Shown here one piece after another: positions 6,786 through 12,032 of a DNA stretch of 12,032 nt. The notes beneath the pieces are model-generated. The model made no database searches and was not told the origin of the DNA. It saw nothing but the letters and a program-made list of their open reading frames with translations. Origin of the DNA: Candidatus Gastranaerophilales bacterium (GTDB lineage: Bacteria; Cyanobacteriota; Vampirovibrionia; Gastranaerophilales; Gastranaerophilaceae). Location of the stretch: assembly GCA_944323095.1 (NCBI GenBank), contig CALURE010000039.1, forward strand, positions 1 to 12,032, in the 5' to 3' direction. The first letter of the stretch is position 1. The number at the start of each line of letters is the position of its first letter. The translations under genes were made by a program, and so were the position numbers.

Positions 6786-7553
6786 TTAATAATTCATTTT
6801 TCCTTCTTGTAATAATTTTGCTGCACAATCTGAAGCTTCTTCGTCACTATTTGGCTCTCCACATGTATTTGATGTATCTAATTTTGTTGTCCCACCCCAT
6901 TCAATTGCTTTGTCGCCATTTGACAAAGATTTTCTTAAATAAAAAATGAATATGTCTCGTCCAAATACATTTGGAGCTTTATCAGGTCCATTAATATCAA
7001 CAAAACCACCATTACCAACCCCAAAATCAGTTGAAAAATTAAAAAGCATTCCGTCAGCAGTTATAAATGCATATATATCACTCCCAATGCCACGGTCATT
7101 TGTACACATATCTTCGGAATTAGAATTTCTATTTAAATTTGGATTGTTGAGCTTACGGGATACAGGCAAATTGTCATAACCTTTACAAACACTTGCATAG
7201 TTATTTTCGTAAATGTTTTGCGCAACATTCAAATTTTTAACAAGTTCATCTACAAAATGAGGACTGTTTTCTAAATTTTCGCTATCTTCTGAACAAGCCC
7301 AGACATCACCATCGCAGCCTTTATTGTATGCCCACATTTTTATTGCATTTTCCAGTTGTGAAGCGGCTTTTCTAAATTGTGTATAATAAACTTGTTTTTG
7401 ATGATTTTGAATAAGAGTTGGTAGAGTTAATGCCGCAACAACCCCAATAATACCTAGTGTGATTAGAACTTCAGCTAGAGTGAAGGCCGTGTGACAAATA
7501 TTATAATTGGTTGAGCCCCTTGCTATATCTGCATCCTGTCGGGGGGGGGGCAC
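6786..7553 (-). CDS. Type IV prepilin / pseudopilin-like protein, frame interrupted at a C10 tract
   Basis: The hydrophobic N-terminal helix FTLAEVLITLGIIGVVAAL, with Glu at +5 after A|F, is the class III signal of type IV pilins and type II secretion pseudopilins, cut and methylated by prepilin peptidase. The rest is a globular head with at least seven cysteines. A DINGPDKAPNVFGRDIFIF stretch near residues 186-204 is of the kind seen in pseudopilin C termini. The expected start is the ATG at 7576 (AGGAGG 7 bases upstream, MRNNKALKC), but with ten C residues that frame meets TAG at 7525-7523, after 17 codons. Eleven or eight C would join it to the pilin frame. The open frame here can only begin at a GTG (7553) without a good ribosome site. 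The leader would be unusually long, about 30 residues. It is either switched off or a homopolymer sequencing error. Confidence 0.8.
   Translation of the reverse strand: MPPPRQDADIARGSTNYNICHTAFTLAEVLITLGIIGVVAALTLPTLIQNHQKQVYYTQFRKAASQLENAIKMWAYNKGCDGDVWACSEDSENLENSPHFVDELVKNLNVAQNIYENNYASVCKGYDNLPVSRKLNNPNLNRNSNSEDMCTNDRGIGSDIYAFITADGMLFNFSTDFGVGNGGFVDINGPDKAPNVFGRDIFIFYLRKSLSNGDKAIEWGGTTKLDTSNTCGEPNSDEEASDCAAKLLQEGKMNY
7541..7550. repeat. Homopolymer of ten G (C10 in the pilin coding strand), a probable phase-variation tract
   Basis: Ten consecutive G in an AT-rich genome, placed nine codons into the prepilin gene between its start codon and the membrane helix. Gain of one base or loss of two restores the frame from ATG 7576, while the present length stops it. 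This is the classic layout for slipped-strand on/off switching. Confidence 0.7.
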
Positions 7554-7583
7554 TTCAAAGCTTTGTTATTTCTCATTTTTTAT

Positions 7584-7589
7584 CCTCCT
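7584..7589 (-). promoter_or_regulatory. Strong Shine-Dalgarno that fixes the prepilin start at 7576
   Basis: On the minus strand AAGGAGGATAAAAAATG gives AGGAGG with a 7-base spacer to the ATG at 7576-7574. It shows that ribosomes are directed to a start that is out of frame with the pilin in this sequence. Confidence 0.8.
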
Positions 7590-7604
7590 TTTTTTCTCTT
7601 TTTT

Positions 7605-7633
7605 ATTATATCTTATTTTACGAATTTTGACAA
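7605..7633 (-). promoter_or_regulatory. Promoter of the prepilin gene inside the 3' end of the GIY-YIG gene
   Basis: TTGTCA (7633-7628), a 17-base spacer and TATAAT (7610-7605) match the sigma-70 consensus in 11 of 12 positions. Predicted start is near 7598, giving a leader of about 22 bases that contains the Shine-Dalgarno. The prepilin is thus transcribed independently of the gene upstream. Confidence 0.7.
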
Positions 7634-7870
7634 CAATTCAGTTTTTTCTTTGTGCGTAAGTTTTTTTAGGCGGCATTCTTCTTTCATAGCTTCTGATTTT
7701 GTTAAAAATTCTTTCTGGTAAACTATTTTTACAGGTTTGTTTGCTCTTGTATATTTTGCCCCTTTGCCTTCCAGATGTTGAAGAAAGCGCTTTTCAACAT
7801 CATCTGTGTATCCGCAGTAATATGTATCATTTTCCGTAAGCAAAATGTAAGTGTAATATTTTTTGCACAT
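7613..7870 (-). CDS. Small GIY-YIG nuclease-domain protein (YhbQ/UPF0213-like)
   Basis: This 85-residue single-domain protein has the GIY-equivalent YTYIL (6-11), the YIG-equivalent YCGYT (18-22), R28 and H32 on the following helix, and a conserved Glu in AMKEEC (about 64). These are the expected catalytic and metal-binding positions of the GIY-YIG fold. Stand-alone proteins of this size are common and are thought to act on DNA, though their cellular role is poorly defined. No Shine-Dalgarno precedes the ATG; TATAAA at 7882-7877 lies 6 bases upstream, so this too could be leaderless, although the -35 (TTAATT) is weak. A terminator for the upstream gene ends 16 bases before the start. Its 3' end carries the prepilin promoter. 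Confidence 0.88.
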   Translation of the reverse strand: MCKKYYTYILLTENDTYYCGYTDDVEKRFLQHLEGKGAKYTRANKPVKIVYQKEFLTKSEAMKEECRLKKLTHKEKTELLSKFVK

Positions 7871-7885
7871 AATATATTTATAAAC

Positions 7886-7910
7886 AAAAAAGACGGTTAA
7901 ATTAACCGTC
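7886..7910 (-). terminator. Rho-independent terminator of the Ser/Gly/Cys-rich gene
   Basis: GACGGTTAA and TTAACCGTC (7892-7910) form a perfect 9-bp inverted repeat, and on the minus strand the stem is followed by six T (7891-7886). It ends the leftward transcript of the 7945-8307 gene. Confidence 0.8.
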
Positions 7911-7944
7911 GAATAAAGTATTTCTTTTTCTTTATTTTATCTTA

Positions 7945-8307
7945 TTAGCAAACTGAGCTGAATCCTCCGCCAGAAGAACATGAACCTCCGGAAAAGCCGC
8001 CGCCTGAGCAAGTACCTGCAGAAGATGTTCCAGATGAAAATGATGAAGTTGATAATGTTGATACAGCATTTGAAAAACTTGCTAAAAATCCGCCTGAATA
8101 TGCTACTGTGTCAGAGGAATTTGAATACTGAGAATAGTCCACAGAAAACGGATTACTGCTTGAAAATACATCATAAACCTTTGTTTCAAATAAACTGTGC
8201 GGTTTATTCATAGCAAGTGAACCTGCTGTTTCAACTGATTCTGCCGATTTATTGCTTAACAATCCGTTTGTTCTTGTTTCAGATGCTTTAGATTCAATGT
8301 TATTCAT
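7945..8307 (-). CDS. Ser/Gly-rich small protein with a C-terminal 10-residue cysteine repeat
   Basis: I do not recognise this 120-residue protein. The first 45 residues are polar (MNNIESKASETRTNG start). The middle is Ser-rich (YSQYSNSSDTVAYSGG), and the tail is Gly/Ser/Cys only. The three cysteines sit at 100, 110 and 120, the last being the final residue, and divide the tail into CSGGGFSGGS and CSSGGGFSSV. There is no signal peptide or membrane helix. AGGAG 6 bases upstream supports the ATG at 8307. It has its own promoter and terminator, so it is expressed alone. A leader-plus-core layout with Ser/Cys/Gly repeats is reminiscent of some modified-peptide precursors, but no modifying enzyme is visible. 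It could equally be a low-complexity surface or metal-binding protein. Confidence 0.65.
   Translation of the reverse strand: MNNIESKASETRTNGLLSNKSAESVETAGSLAMNKPHSLFETKVYDVFSSSNPFSVDYSQYSNSSDTVAYSGGFLASFSNAVSTLSTSSFSSGTSSAGTCSGGGFSGGSCSSGGGFSSVC
7948..8010 (-). repeat. Tandem decapeptide-coding repeat with Cys every 10 residues
   Basis: Codons 100-120 of the small protein encode two related decapeptides (CSGGGFSGGS, CSSGGGFSSV) and a terminal Cys. The periodicity is exact in the three cysteines, and both units contain GGGFS, offset by one residue. Confidence 0.6.
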
Positions 8308-8338
8308 AATCTGCTCCTGTTATATTCTCGTGCTTACA

Positions 8339-8367
8339 TTTATATAAACAAAAATTATTTTTCTCAA
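8339..8367 (-). promoter_or_regulatory. Promoter of the Ser/Gly/Cys-rich gene
   Basis: TTGAGA (8367-8362), a 17-base spacer and TATAAA (8344-8339) predict transcription from about 8332, leaving a leader of roughly 25 bases with an AGGAG ribosome site. Confidence 0.55.
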
Positions 8368-8388
8368 TTTCGGCATGTTATCTTTTTG

Positions 8389-8426
8389 TTACAATTTGTA
8401 ATATTTTTATCAATCTATAGATCTAT
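8389..8426. promoter_or_regulatory. Two short palindromes in the divergent intergenic region
   Basis: TTACAA-T-TTGTAA (8389-8401) and ATAGATCTAT (8417-8426) are exact inverted repeats about 26 bases apart centre to centre, between the leftward gene at 8307 and the rightward gene at 8499. They might bind a regulator serving both, but short AT-rich palindromes arise often by chance. Confidence 0.2.
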
Positions 8427-8498
8427 GTACTTAAAACCGCTGATTGATGCGAATTTAGAAAAAAACTGGTAATTTAATATTGTAGAGGATAAAAGGAT

Positions 8499-9134
8499 AT
8501 GTTGAAAAAGATTTTACTTATACTTACTTTATTTACAGGACTTGCTTCTTTTGCGCAGGATAATTTTTTGAATTCCATAATTATTGATAAAAATAATAAC
8601 GACACTGCAATAATTTTAAGAACAGATGAGATTGCAGGCATAAAAAGAAAAATTGAATCATCTGATAAGGTTATCTTGACTCTAAAAAATGTTGTTAAAT
8701 CACCTGATTTAAATACACTTTACAAAAATAATGCTTCAGTAAGCGGAATTGCTGTTCAAGATGACAGGACAAACGGGTTAAATATCTATATTCAGGCGCC
8801 TGACATTGCGAAGGCTAATATTATATTTGAGACACCTGATTCTTCTCCTGTGTCTGTTAAAACAGAGGCTAATAATCAAAAAAGCATCTGGACAATGGCC
8901 TCTATACTTATTTTTCTTTTAGCAGTATATTCTGCAAGAAAGAGTTCGGAAAAAAATGCAGTAAAAGATATTAATGTTATAAATAAAGAACGTGAAAAAG
9001 CTCTTTACAGAAATTTTCAAAAAGAAATTGCACTGATGCCTGATACAAATTACAAACTGAAAAGTTATAAAAAATATGTTTTAGATGGCGGAACATTAAG
9101 AAACTATGAAAAAAAATCTATGCTTTTGAAATAA
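8499..9134 (+). CDS. Secreted, C-terminally anchored protein with AMIN-like domain
   Basis: The protein has 211 residues. It has a signal peptide (LLILTLFTGLASFAQ, probable cut after about residue 19). A periplasmic domain (about 20-118) follows a beta-strand pattern with phrases such as DKVILTLKNVVKSPDL and GLNIYIQAPDIAKANIIF, resembling AMIN domains, which occur at the N terminus of PilQ secretins and cell-wall amidases and bind envelope structures. One membrane helix (about 131-146) precedes a basic cytoplasmic tail of about 65 residues. The AMIN assignment rests on pattern only. Shine-Dalgarno-like GAGG and AAAGG precede the ATG. The gene ends tail-to-tail with the epimerase gene, overlapping by 17 bases with no terminator between. 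With a prepilin nearby, a role in pilus or envelope assembly is possible but unproven. Confidence 0.6.
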   Translation: MLKKILLILTLFTGLASFAQDNFLNSIIIDKNNNDTAIILRTDEIAGIKRKIESSDKVILTLKNVVKSPDLNTLYKNNASVSGIAVQDDRTNGLNIYIQAPDIAKANIIFETPDSSPVSVKTEANNQKSIWTMASILIFLLAVYSARKSSEKNAVKDINVINKEREKALYRNFQKEIALMPDTNYKLKSYKKYVLDGGTLRNYEKKSMLLK

Positions 9135-10227
9135 TTTCTTCTATTTTTCTGGCTGCAGTTCCGTCTCCATATGGATTTTGTGCTTTTAATCTGGTTTGCT
9201 CCCGGCTTTTCGACAAAACTTTTTCGCTGTTTTCAACTATTTTGTCATAATCTGCTCCCACAAGAATTGATACTCCTGCCTCAATTCCTTCCTGCCGTTC
9301 TGTTTCATACCTCATTACAAGAGTCGGGCAGCCAAATGAAGGGGCTTCTTCCTGAATGCCGCCGGAATCTGTTAAAATTAATTTCGCATTCTTCATTAAA
9401 TATACAAGATAAGGATAATCCAACGGATTCATAAGAGATATATTTGCGTATTTTTGAAGTCTTGCATATATTTTAGTCTTAACATTTGGATTAGGGTGAA
9501 CCGGAATTACGAAAGTATGATCATTATATTTTGCCGCAAGAAATTCTATTGCATCCAGTATTCTGTCAATTCGTTCACCGTGATTTTCACGTCTGTGAAC
9601 AGTAATTAAAACAAGTTTGTCATTGACACTAATACCTGAATTTTTAAAGTATTCTTCTGCTTGCTTCATTGTATCTGCGGAAAGGCAGAATAACGCATCT
9701 ATTACAGTGTTGCCTACAACAAAAATTTTATCGTTCTGAATATTTTCTTTCAACAGAGCCTGCCTGTTTTTTTCGGTAGGGGCAAAATTAAGTGCCGCAA
9801 CACGCGATGCCATCTGACGCATTACCTCCTCAGGAAAGGGTTCATATATGTCATAAGAACGCAGACCTGCTTCTACATGGTAAACCGGAACTTTTTTATA
9901 AAAACTTACAAGAGCTCCGCAAAGAACGGTCATTGTATCACCCTGAACAATTGTAGCATCTATATCATTTTCGTTAAACACTTTGTCGAGCGATGAAAGG
10001 ATTCTTGTCTGTATTTCCGGCAGAGATTGATCCGGTTTCATGCAATCAAGATTTATATCAGCTTTAAGTCCGAAATAAGAAAGCGTCTGGTTTGACAGCT
10101 CTTTTTGCTGTTCGGTATTGCAGACAATTACATTGTATTTCTGCGGATATTTTTTAAGCTCTAATATTACAGGAGCAAGCTTTATTACTTCGGGGCGTGT
10201 GCCGAATACAAATAATATATTTTTCAT
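9118..10227 (-). CDS. wecB: UDP-N-acetylglucosamine 2-epimerase (non-hydrolysing)
   Basis: This 369-residue cytoplasmic enzyme interconverts UDP-GlcNAc and UDP-ManNAc for surface polysaccharide or teichoic-acid-type linkage units. Signatures are intact: GTRPEVIKLAPVI (9-21), D97 in VQGDT, E119 in VEAGLRS, E133 in EPFPEE, H211 in TVHRREN, and the UDP-binding LTDSGGIQEEAPSFG. These correspond to E. coli WecB D95, E117, E131 and H213. I start at the ATG at 10227 because MKNILFVFGTRPEV is the normal N terminus; the in-frame ATG at 10263 would add 12 non-conserved residues. No Shine-Dalgarno is obvious, and a TATACT about 12 bases upstream suggests a very short leader. Length is normal. No other sugar-nucleotide genes are visible. 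Confidence 0.96.
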   Translation of the reverse strand: MKNILFVFGTRPEVIKLAPVILELKKYPQKYNVIVCNTEQQKELSNQTLSYFGLKADINLDCMKPDQSLPEIQTRILSSLDKVFNENDIDATIVQGDTMTVLCGALVSFYKKVPVYHVEAGLRSYDIYEPFPEEVMRQMASRVAALNFAPTEKNRQALLKENIQNDKIFVVGNTVIDALFCLSADTMKQAEEYFKNSGISVNDKLVLITVHRRENHGERIDRILDAIEFLAAKYNDHTFVIPVHPNPNVKTKIYARLQKYANISLMNPLDYPYLVYLMKNAKLILTDSGGIQEEAPSFGCPTLVMRYETERQEGIEAGVSILVGADYDKIVENSEKVLSKSREQTRLKAQNPYGDGTAARKIEEIISKA

Positions 10228-10341
10228 ACTGATTAGTTTAGTATAAAAATTTTTCTTATGCAATCGGCTGATGTTTCTAATATCTTATAGGGCGATTAAA
10301 GTAAAAAATCATGAATTATAATATAAAAAAAGGAGTGAGCC

Positions 10342-10572
10342 ATGATTGATTTATATATTTCTGAAACCTGTCCGTATTCAATAAAAGTAATGAATTTTTT
10401 AAAAGAAAACAACATGAATTTTAACAAATTGGATATTGCAGATCTCCAAAATTATAAAAAACTTATTGAATTAGGCGGGAAAAGTCAGGTGCCGTTTCTT
10501 CATGACGATGACAACAATATTAATATGTATGAGTCAGACGATATTATTAATTATCTTAAATGCAGGGTGTAG
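10342..10572 (+). CDS. Small glutaredoxin-like thiol redox protein
   Basis: This 76-residue thioredoxin-fold protein has the active site C10-P-Y-S13, a monothiol motif, the cis-proline P51 in QVPFL, and a YESDDIINYL ending typical of glutaredoxin and GST N-terminal domains. A single catalytic Cys usually means glutathione-type deglutathionylation or iron-sulfur delivery rather than dithiol disulfide reduction. AAAGGAG stands 6 bases before the ATG, and a TATAAT at 10317-10322 is a likely -10 box although its -35 is poor. It is followed after 2 bases by the Hcp-like gene, so the two are one operon and may act together. Confidence 0.88.
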   Translation: MIDLYISETCPYSIKVMNFLKENNMNFNKLDIADLQNYKKLIELGGKSQVPFLHDDDNNINMYESDDIINYLKCRV

Positions 10573-10574
10573 CT

Positions 10575-12032
10575 ATGTATTACAATTCCACGAATAATTT
10601 TGATTATAACGATTGTGTCGCAAGAGGTGCCTGTTCTGTGTCGCCCAGCATTGCTTCCATGCAGGAGGTAATGTATATTTTGTTGAGACAAATTGCATAT
10701 TATCAGATCAAATTAAATGCTCTGGGAATTAAAAATGAGAAAATTAAATTCGATATAATTTCACAAATTGCATTTATTGATGCTGCAAAAGATCTGTCAG
10801 AATCTCAGGTATTAAATTCTTTTTCAAAACAATATATCAATCTTGTAAAATCAAGAAAGGAATATCTGAAATTATGCAAAGAAAAAAATATTGAATGCAA
10901 AGATGTGAAAAATTTATTAAAACTCTCTCCGAATACAAATTTATCAAGTATTTTAAAGCGAGGTGACAGAGAATTCCTACAAAAGTATAAAACACTTAAT
11001 TTCAACGACAAGTATAAATTAGAAATTCTTTTTGCAGTTATAAAAAGTGTGTGTGTAAATTTGTTAACGTTATATGAGCTCGGCAAAGATTGTGATGAAG
11101 TTTCTGATTTAGTATTATCAGCACTGAACTTTTTTAATAAACACAAAATCAATCAAGATGAAGCCAAAGAATATATTGAAACTCTTGCTCAATGCGATAT
11201 CAAACTTCTGGCATTGATTAATAAAGCACAGATAGAAAAGTACGGCAAACCTGAAAAAACATCTGTATCTTATTCAACAAGTCCCAATAAGGCTATACTT
11301 GTTTCAGGTTCTAATCTCGAGGATTTAAAATCGGTTCTCGAATACGTTAAGGATAAAGACATTGATGTTTATACAAATGGAAATCTTCTTATTGCACATG
11401 TTTTTCCGTTTTTTAAACATTTTAAAAATTTAAAAGGACACTTCGGCACGGGGATTATAAGTACGATACTTGATTTTGCAACATTTCCGGGCGCAATACT
11501 TTTAACAAAGAACGAATCGCAAAATGTTGAATATCTTTATCGCGGCAGATTATTTACTACGGATGAAACTGCTCCAAAAGGTGTAGTAAAAATTATAGAT
11601 AACAATTTTGAGCCGCTCTTTCAGTCAGCCATGCAGGCAAAAGGTTTTGCAAAAGGTCGGCAAAAAAAGCCAGAAACAGCAGGCTACAACGATGATGAAT
11701 TAAATTCTGCAATTCAGGAAATCGTAGAAAAGGATTACAAAAAAATTTTTGTAATTGGACAATCAAATTTTTCAATAAAGCAGAATGATTATTTTAAAAA
11801 ATTTTACGAAGAAATGCTTCTCGATACATTTGCGATATCATTTTCGAATGCACCGGAACAAGAAAATGTCCTGAGCATAAATCTCGGAAATGATTATGCC
11901 TTGTTTTACGGAGTTTTGCAGAAAATATTTAAAAAAATACCCCCGAATTCTGATAGATTAGCATTCTTTTTAACAAAATGCGATATAAATTCTCTATCTA
12001 ATATTATAAATCTCAAAATTAACGGTGCCAAA
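10575..12032 (+). CDS. Hybrid-cluster-protein (Hcp/prismane)-like protein lacking cluster cysteines, partial at the window end
   Basis: An open frame of 486 codons runs from ATG 10575 to the last base without a stop. Family resemblance is seen in the N terminus (GACSVSPSIASMQE; Hcp: GVCGK-PE-A-LQD), KAILVSGSNLEDL, DVYTNGNLLIAHVFPFFKHF (Hcp: VYTHGEMLPAHYYP), RGRLFTTDETAPKGV, KIFVIGQSNFS and NDYFKKFYEE. Hcp proteins carry a [4Fe-4S] and a hybrid Fe-S-O cluster and reduce NO or hydroxylamine. Here only the last two of the four N-terminal cysteines survive (C14, C20). The hybrid-cluster positions read N268 (for His), E314 (TTNC), S397 (GGCDG), about N425 (ACGK), and no Cys in LGND (GQCND). The conserved Glu near the end lies outside the window. 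Probably a non-redox paralogue. ATG lies 2 bases after the glutaredoxin stop. Confidence 0.65.
   Translation, partial: MYYNSTNNFDYNDCVARGACSVSPSIASMQEVMYILLRQIAYYQIKLNALGIKNEKIKFDIISQIAFIDAAKDLSESQVLNSFSKQYINLVKSRKEYLKLCKEKNIECKDVKNLLKLSPNTNLSSILKRGDREFLQKYKTLNFNDKYKLEILFAVIKSVCVNLLTLYELGKDCDEVSDLVLSALNFFNKHKINQDEAKEYIETLAQCDIKLLALINKAQIEKYGKPEKTSVSYSTSPNKAILVSGSNLEDLKSVLEYVKDKDIDVYTNGNLLIAHVFPFFKHFKNLKGHFGTGIISTILDFATFPGAILLTKNESQNVEYLYRGRLFTTDETAPKGVVKIIDNNFEPLFQSAMQAKGFAKGRQKKPETAGYNDDELNSAIQEIVEKDYKKIFVIGQSNFSIKQNDYFKKFYEEMLLDTFAISFSNAPEQENVLSINLGNDYALFYGVLQKIFKKIPPNSDRLAFFLTKCDINSLSNIINLKINGAK

Noticed and set aside
6175..7179. Plus-strand ORFs of 61 and 77 codons inside the third operon gene and opposite the prepilin
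   Set aside because: They are frame shadows with no ribosome site and no recognisable domain.
7948..8010. Gly-rich tail as the end of a TPM-domain protein
   Set aside because: Such tails follow a TPM domain and a membrane helix; this 120-residue protein has neither.
10228..10263. TTGCAT and TATACT upstream of the epimerase as a promoter
   Set aside because: The spacer is only 12 bases, too short for a sigma-70 promoter, although TATACT alone may still serve as a -10 box.
10805..11775. Two minus-strand ORFs of 115 and 60 codons inside the Hcp-like gene
   Set aside because: They are antisense shadows of a long intact frame, lack ribosome sites and read as low-complexity Phe/Leu/Ser.
1..12032. 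CRISPR arrays, insertion sequences, tRNAs or attachment sites
   Set aside because: I saw no regularly spaced direct repeats, no transposase or integrase frame, and no tRNA cloverleaf with CCA or T-loop in the intergenic gaps.

Overview
The window is AT-rich, gene-dense bacterial DNA. Three things suggest an uncultured gut lineage close to Cyanobacteria (Melainabacteria/Vampirovibrionia, for example Gastranaerophilales). The prepilin core reads FTLAEVLITLGIIGVVAAL, a form I associate with that group. The NarL-type regulator carries a WLDPAIAKVVL segment of cyanobacterial style. The secreted 211-residue protein has an AMIN-like domain. The assignment is inference from protein style and was not tested by phylogeny.

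Layout. 1-200: a GC-rich, hairpin-rich noncoding stretch, probably part of an RNA gene. 304-1198: a two-gene oxygen/iron defence unit, superoxide reductase (desulfoferrodoxin) and ferritin, closed by a terminator. 1308-3056: a two-helix membrane protein whose C-terminal half looks like the cytosolic ring domain of the type III export gate FlhA/SctV, without the usual membrane channel. 3115-6752: a signalling operon of a receiver-PAS-histidine kinase, a NarL/LuxR response regulator and a membrane-anchored protein of unknown role, ending in a strong bidirectional terminator. 6786-8307 (minus strand): a type IV prepilin-like protein whose frame is broken at a tract of ten cytosines, a small GIY-YIG protein, and a Ser/Gly-rich protein ending in a 10-residue cysteine repeat. 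8499-9134: a secreted, AMIN-like, membrane-anchored protein. 9118-10227 (minus): UDP-GlcNAc 2-epimerase. 10342-12032: a glutaredoxin followed by a hybrid-cluster-protein (Hcp/prismane) homologue that runs off the window and has lost the visible hybrid-cluster cysteines.

How the genes work together. The two ends of the window share a redox theme: superoxide reduction and iron storage on the left, thiol redox and an Hcp-like fold on the right. The centre is sensory and cell-surface: kinase and regulator, pilin, and envelope proteins. The export-gate-like gene and the kinase gene both have a promoter placed so that transcription should start at or next to the A of the start codon, with no Shine-Dalgarno sequence, so both mRNAs are probably leaderless.

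The most notable observations are the FlhA-like ring domain on a non-FlhA membrane anchor, the pilin switch at the C10 tract, the Hcp homologue without cluster ligands, and the decapeptide Cys repeat protein.
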